Of a stretch of 10,814 nucleotides of DNA, positions 8,281 through 10,814 are shown one piece after another. Each line of letters opens with the position of its first letter. The stretch's first letter is position 1. The position numbers were made by a program, and so were the translations under genes. Source of the stretch: Actinidia chinensis. Its lineage: Eukaryota; Streptophyta; Magnoliopsida; Ericales; Actinidiaceae. The stretch covers positions 1-10,814 of the forward strand of contig VIGQ01002350.1 of the NCBI GenBank assembly GCA_009663005.1, in the 5' to 3' direction. The notes beneath the pieces were generated by a model that worked only from the letters and a program-made list of their open reading frames with translations, did not search any database and was not told the DNA's origin.

Positions 8281-8946
8281 CGATTTTTAGAGGTAACTTT
8301 TTTTAAAAAAAATATTTGTCACGTTATTAAGAGTACATGTACAAAAACAAGACTTTCTTTTCTTTAATTTTAAAATCTTTTTGCAGAAATTTTCTTTTTA
8401 TAACTCGTGAGCAATCTTTAACCCCAACTATGCAATATGAAATTTTACCTAAGCTTTACAAATAAAATAAAAAGTATTAGCTAGTTTATTGTCAGTTTTG
8501 AATTCCATGTAGAACACGTTGGTTTTATATTAGCCAGTGACCGTCATGAATTTAGTCATTTTCTAGTCAATGAGCTAATATGCAAGCTCCCACTAAATAC
8601 TGCCAACAATCTAGTTTAAAGTCTTTAGATTCAGACAAAAAAATCTGGACTAAGAGAATACATAACTCAAAGTACAAACAAAGTTACTATTGCATTTCAC
8701 AATGAAAAGCTAATTTCCCTAGCATTTCGTATAAACCTTACAATGACAAAAAAAAAAAAAGATTTCAATGAGATGCTTTAAGGTTGTTAATAAATATTCT
8801 CATACATTATATCCCTTTTAACTTTATCGATTTATTTTATACATTTTTTTCTCTTATCGTTTACTGCTAGCAAAAATATAAATGAAACAATTATAACAGG
8901 CACCTAAAACCTATTAGTATGAAAATTAATTAACCTTTCTTCCAAG
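8281..8946. other. A+T-rich spacer without recognisable genes
   Basis: No exon, RNA gene or repeat was seen apart from homopolymer runs such as a 13-base A run near 8748-8760. Confidence 0.6.
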
Positions 8947-8954
8947 ATGTTTTT

Positions 8955-9064
8955 TTATTGGAGTGGAAACTTCACTCGACTTCCAGAGGCATTAGTCCGT
9001 GCAGATGATTTCAGAAATATAAACGAACATATGAATCCCAAAGCATAAAGACACATGTACGTAA
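8955..9064 (-). CDS. Possible 3'-terminal exon, with a competing plus-strand reading
   Basis: On the minus strand a good acceptor, TCCAACCCCACAG, precedes a frame of 35 full codons that reads TYMCLYALGFICSFIFL, a possible membrane segment. The frame then runs into a Ser/Arg/Ala/Gly-rich tail ending VKFPLQ and TAA. An AATAAA word overlaps that stop, which would be unusually close for a poly-A signal. The plus strand of the same DNA is also open: after a good acceptor, TTAACCTTTCTTCCAAG, the 33-codon frame 8947-9048 contains RLPEALVRADDFRNINEHM. One reading is probably the antisense shadow of the other and I cannot decide which; both may be chance. The minus-strand reading would end a gene running away from the HSF gene to the right. 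No family is recognised. Confidence 0.25.
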
Positions 9065-9840
9065 CTGTGGGGTTGGACATTATATTTTATACAAATTCTC
9101 TAAAATATAACTTAGTAACATTATCAAAGATCTTTTTCTAAATAAATTAGACAGTTTCAGGGAGCCAAATTCATGTCCCCACCCAAACAAGTTTTTGATC
9201 TCCTATATAGTTTTCTGAAATAATAAATATTTGAGGTGTTTTCTCAAGAAAGGGGAAAACACAGCAAAAGTTTTAGATGAATAAGATACTATAGTGAAAG
9301 ACATGAATCATGTAAACACATATATTTACTTTTTTACTATTTAGAAGATAATTCCGAAGTTCTTGATGATTGAGTGATATCAACATAGGAGGGAAAGCCG
9401 AGTGTAAACTATTATGACTGCTAGCTAAATAATGTCAAGCATCATTAGTATTGCCTAAAAATATTGCCATAGCACAAATCTTTACTTTATTTTCTTGGAG
9501 TGAAAGTAATACATTTCAGTATTTATTATGAATGTACATTAAAAACAAAATTTATAAATACAAAAATTGGAGGACTTGCAGATATTTTGTGTTTGTTTTG
9601 TCAGTATGTCAAAATATTTATTTAGTCACTATAACATTTGTCTGATTTGATACAAAATGATGATTACTTGAAAAAGTTATGTAATATCTATGAATGTTCC
9701 TTTGCTCCATAAGCAGGAAATTCATGACTGAAACTGGCAATAGTAAAGAAGAGTATATTGGTGTATCTCAGAAGTTTTTTGTGTTGTGTGATCAAATAGT
9801 TTTACATGCGTCGAATAAATGATAAATGTATAGTGTTTCC
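9065..9840. other. A+T-rich spacer upstream of the HSF exon
   Basis: No gene is supported. This is the presumed 5' flank or upstream intron of the HSF gene. Confidence 0.5.
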
Positions 9841-9841
9841 A

Positions 9842-9849
9842 TATAAAAA
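9842..9849 (+). promoter_or_regulatory. TATA-like word upstream of the HSF start codon
   Basis: TATAAAAA lies about 44 bases upstream of the ATG at 9893. A start site about 30 bases downstream would leave a very short leader. In DNA this A+T-rich such words are common, so the call is weak. It would fail altogether if the first HSF exon lies further upstream. Confidence 0.12.
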
Positions 9850-9892
9850 AATAACGTTTTGTTGAAGACATCCGTTGTTCTTTGAATGTGCA

Positions 9893-9996
9893 ATGAATTC
9901 TTTTGATTCAAGTTCTTCAAATGTCCGGCTTTCCTTGTAAAGCTGTGGCAATTCGTGGAGGATCGGAATTGTGATGATTTAATTGCTTGGAGTGAA
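9893..9996 (+). CDS. First exon of a heat shock factor (HSF) DNA-binding domain, with an apparent 1-base frameshift
   Basis: HSFs are nuclear transcription factors that trimerise and bind GAA/TTC heat shock elements through an N-terminal winged-helix domain of about 100 residues. Codons 9925-9996 read PAFLVKLWQFVED and then a segment ending DLIAWSE. This is the start of that domain: helix 1 with the conserved PAFL.KLW core, the V-E-D turn and the W-S of strand 1. The exon ends at a consensus donor, GAA followed by GTAAGT (9997-10002), in phase 0. An intron near this position is, as I recall, usual in animal HSF genes. From the ATG at 9893 the frame gives MNSFDSSSSNV, the expected Ser-rich leader plus the NV that precedes PAF, but one base is missing between 9924 and 9925. 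The rest of the domain is beyond the window. It resembles the HSF1/2/4 type more than HSFY. The base loss may be a pseudogene lesion or a sequencing error. Alternatively, coding may come from an upstream exon spliced at the CAAG ending at 9912. Confidence 0.85.
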
Positions 9997-10814
9997 GTAA
10001 GTTCTGACGCATAACAATGTTTTGACTTTGTTTGGAAAATGAAAATTGTTTCTTGATACTTAAGTTTTACAGTAATGTTTTTATGACAGTTCCAAATTTT
10101 AGCTGATAGACGCCAAACAGAAAAACATGTGTATTCTATTCTGCGTATTCGTATGATTTCTTACCCTAAGTAATGCGTAATTATTATCTTCAGCACTTAA
10201 AAAAATTTATTTGCATTTCTCAGTTGCTCTGAATGTTAAATTAATAATTTCTACATCAATTGCGCCAAAAATTATTTAGGGTATTCATCATCCGGTATCA
10301 AGTACATTTCATCTTTCCCGCACAATGTTTAAAGTAATCTTATATCTTTGACTATCCGTTTCTATTTTTACATGTATTCACGGGAATTAGCGAAGATTTC
10401 TATCGAATTGGTCGGTCAGTTGTGTGAATTTTTGGAAATACCGGTTTTTTATTGTAACATTATTTGTTTATTTTTTTTTTTATCTTGACGTGGAATACAG
10501 TGAAAAGCGAGTTACTCCAAAATTGATTTTTTTTTTTAAACGATGTATTACTTTTTTTTGACGCTGTGGCTCAGAAATTATGATTATTACTATAAATCTA
10601 AACTGTTATTAAACTAATCAAAAGGGTTATAAGAATGTAAAGTTAATTTCTGAAGGTTTGAATATTTATAAGCGTTGAAATGGGACCATCAATTTTATTT
10701 TTTATTCCAAAAATTGCTTGATTTATTATGCCAGTGTTTTATCTGAAATTTTATGATAGTTTATTTTATATTTTTTTTACATTGTTCTTTATTTTAGAAT
10801 TCCTATTTAATCTT
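9997..10814 (+). other. Start of HSF intron 1
   Basis: The intron opens with GTAAGT and runs to the end of the window. I found no sequence encoding the next part of an HSF domain (the S-F-H-V/I strand, FAKE and LP motifs, or the HNNM.SF.RQLN recognition helix), so the next exon must be further on. A 27-codon open frame at 10090-10170 follows an acceptor-like ATGACAG and reads ILADRRQTEKHVYSILRI, but it does not match the HSF domain and has no good donor. Confidence 0.65.

Noticed and set aside
9860..9920. Heat shock elements upstream of or within the HSF exon
   Set aside because: Several GAA and TTC words occur, but their spacing does not follow the nGAAn/nTTCn five-base register required for a heat shock element.
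10090..10170. Second exon of the HSF gene
   Set aside because: The frame has an acceptor-like border, but its peptide does not resemble the next part of the HSF domain and no consensus donor follows.
1..10814. CRISPR array, prokaryotic operon, phage or viral genome
   Set aside because: No regularly spaced repeats, ribosome-binding-site-led genes or long open frames were found, and the splice signals and SINEs show a eukaryotic nuclear context.

Overview
The window looks like non-coding, A+T-rich DNA from a metazoan nuclear genome, most likely an invertebrate with large introns and intergenic spacers. It is clearly A+T-rich by eye, full of A and T runs, and no open frame exceeds about 110 codons. 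The diagnostic content is eukaryotic: two copies of a tRNA-derived SINE, GT-AG splice signals, and one exon with an animal-type heat shock factor (HSF) DNA-binding domain. There is no sign of bacterial or viral gene organisation. I cannot name the species.

Layout. Positions 1-1290 hold no recognisable gene. SINE copy A covers about 1291-1656. A weak patch of coding-like short frames lies at 2138-2778. The next long A+T-rich stretch is broken by a small element with imperfect inverted termini (about 4238-4465). Patches of higher G+C with short open frames lie at 5217-5330 and 5429-5881. A convincing 126-bp internal exon on the minus strand, of unknown protein, lies at 6002-6127. A G+C-rich repeat remnant sits at 6761-6886. 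SINE copy B spans about 7734-8090 and is followed by a diverged tandem repeat (8121-8280) whose units carry CCAAT-like and TGACGT motifs. A two-strand candidate exon lies at 8947-9064. The first part of an HSF gene on the plus strand (9893-9996) ends at a consensus GTAAGT donor, and the rest of the window is its first intron.

The strongest result is the HSF exon. It reads into helix 1 of the HSF DNA-binding domain, but the reading frame between the obvious start codon and the domain is off by one base (between 9924 and 9925). That could be a pseudogenising lesion, a sequence error, or a sign that the true upstream coding sequence lies in another exon. The two SINE copies match block for block with identical internal spacing, so the family is certain even though its name is not. 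I found no evidence for a previously undescribed multi-gene system here.
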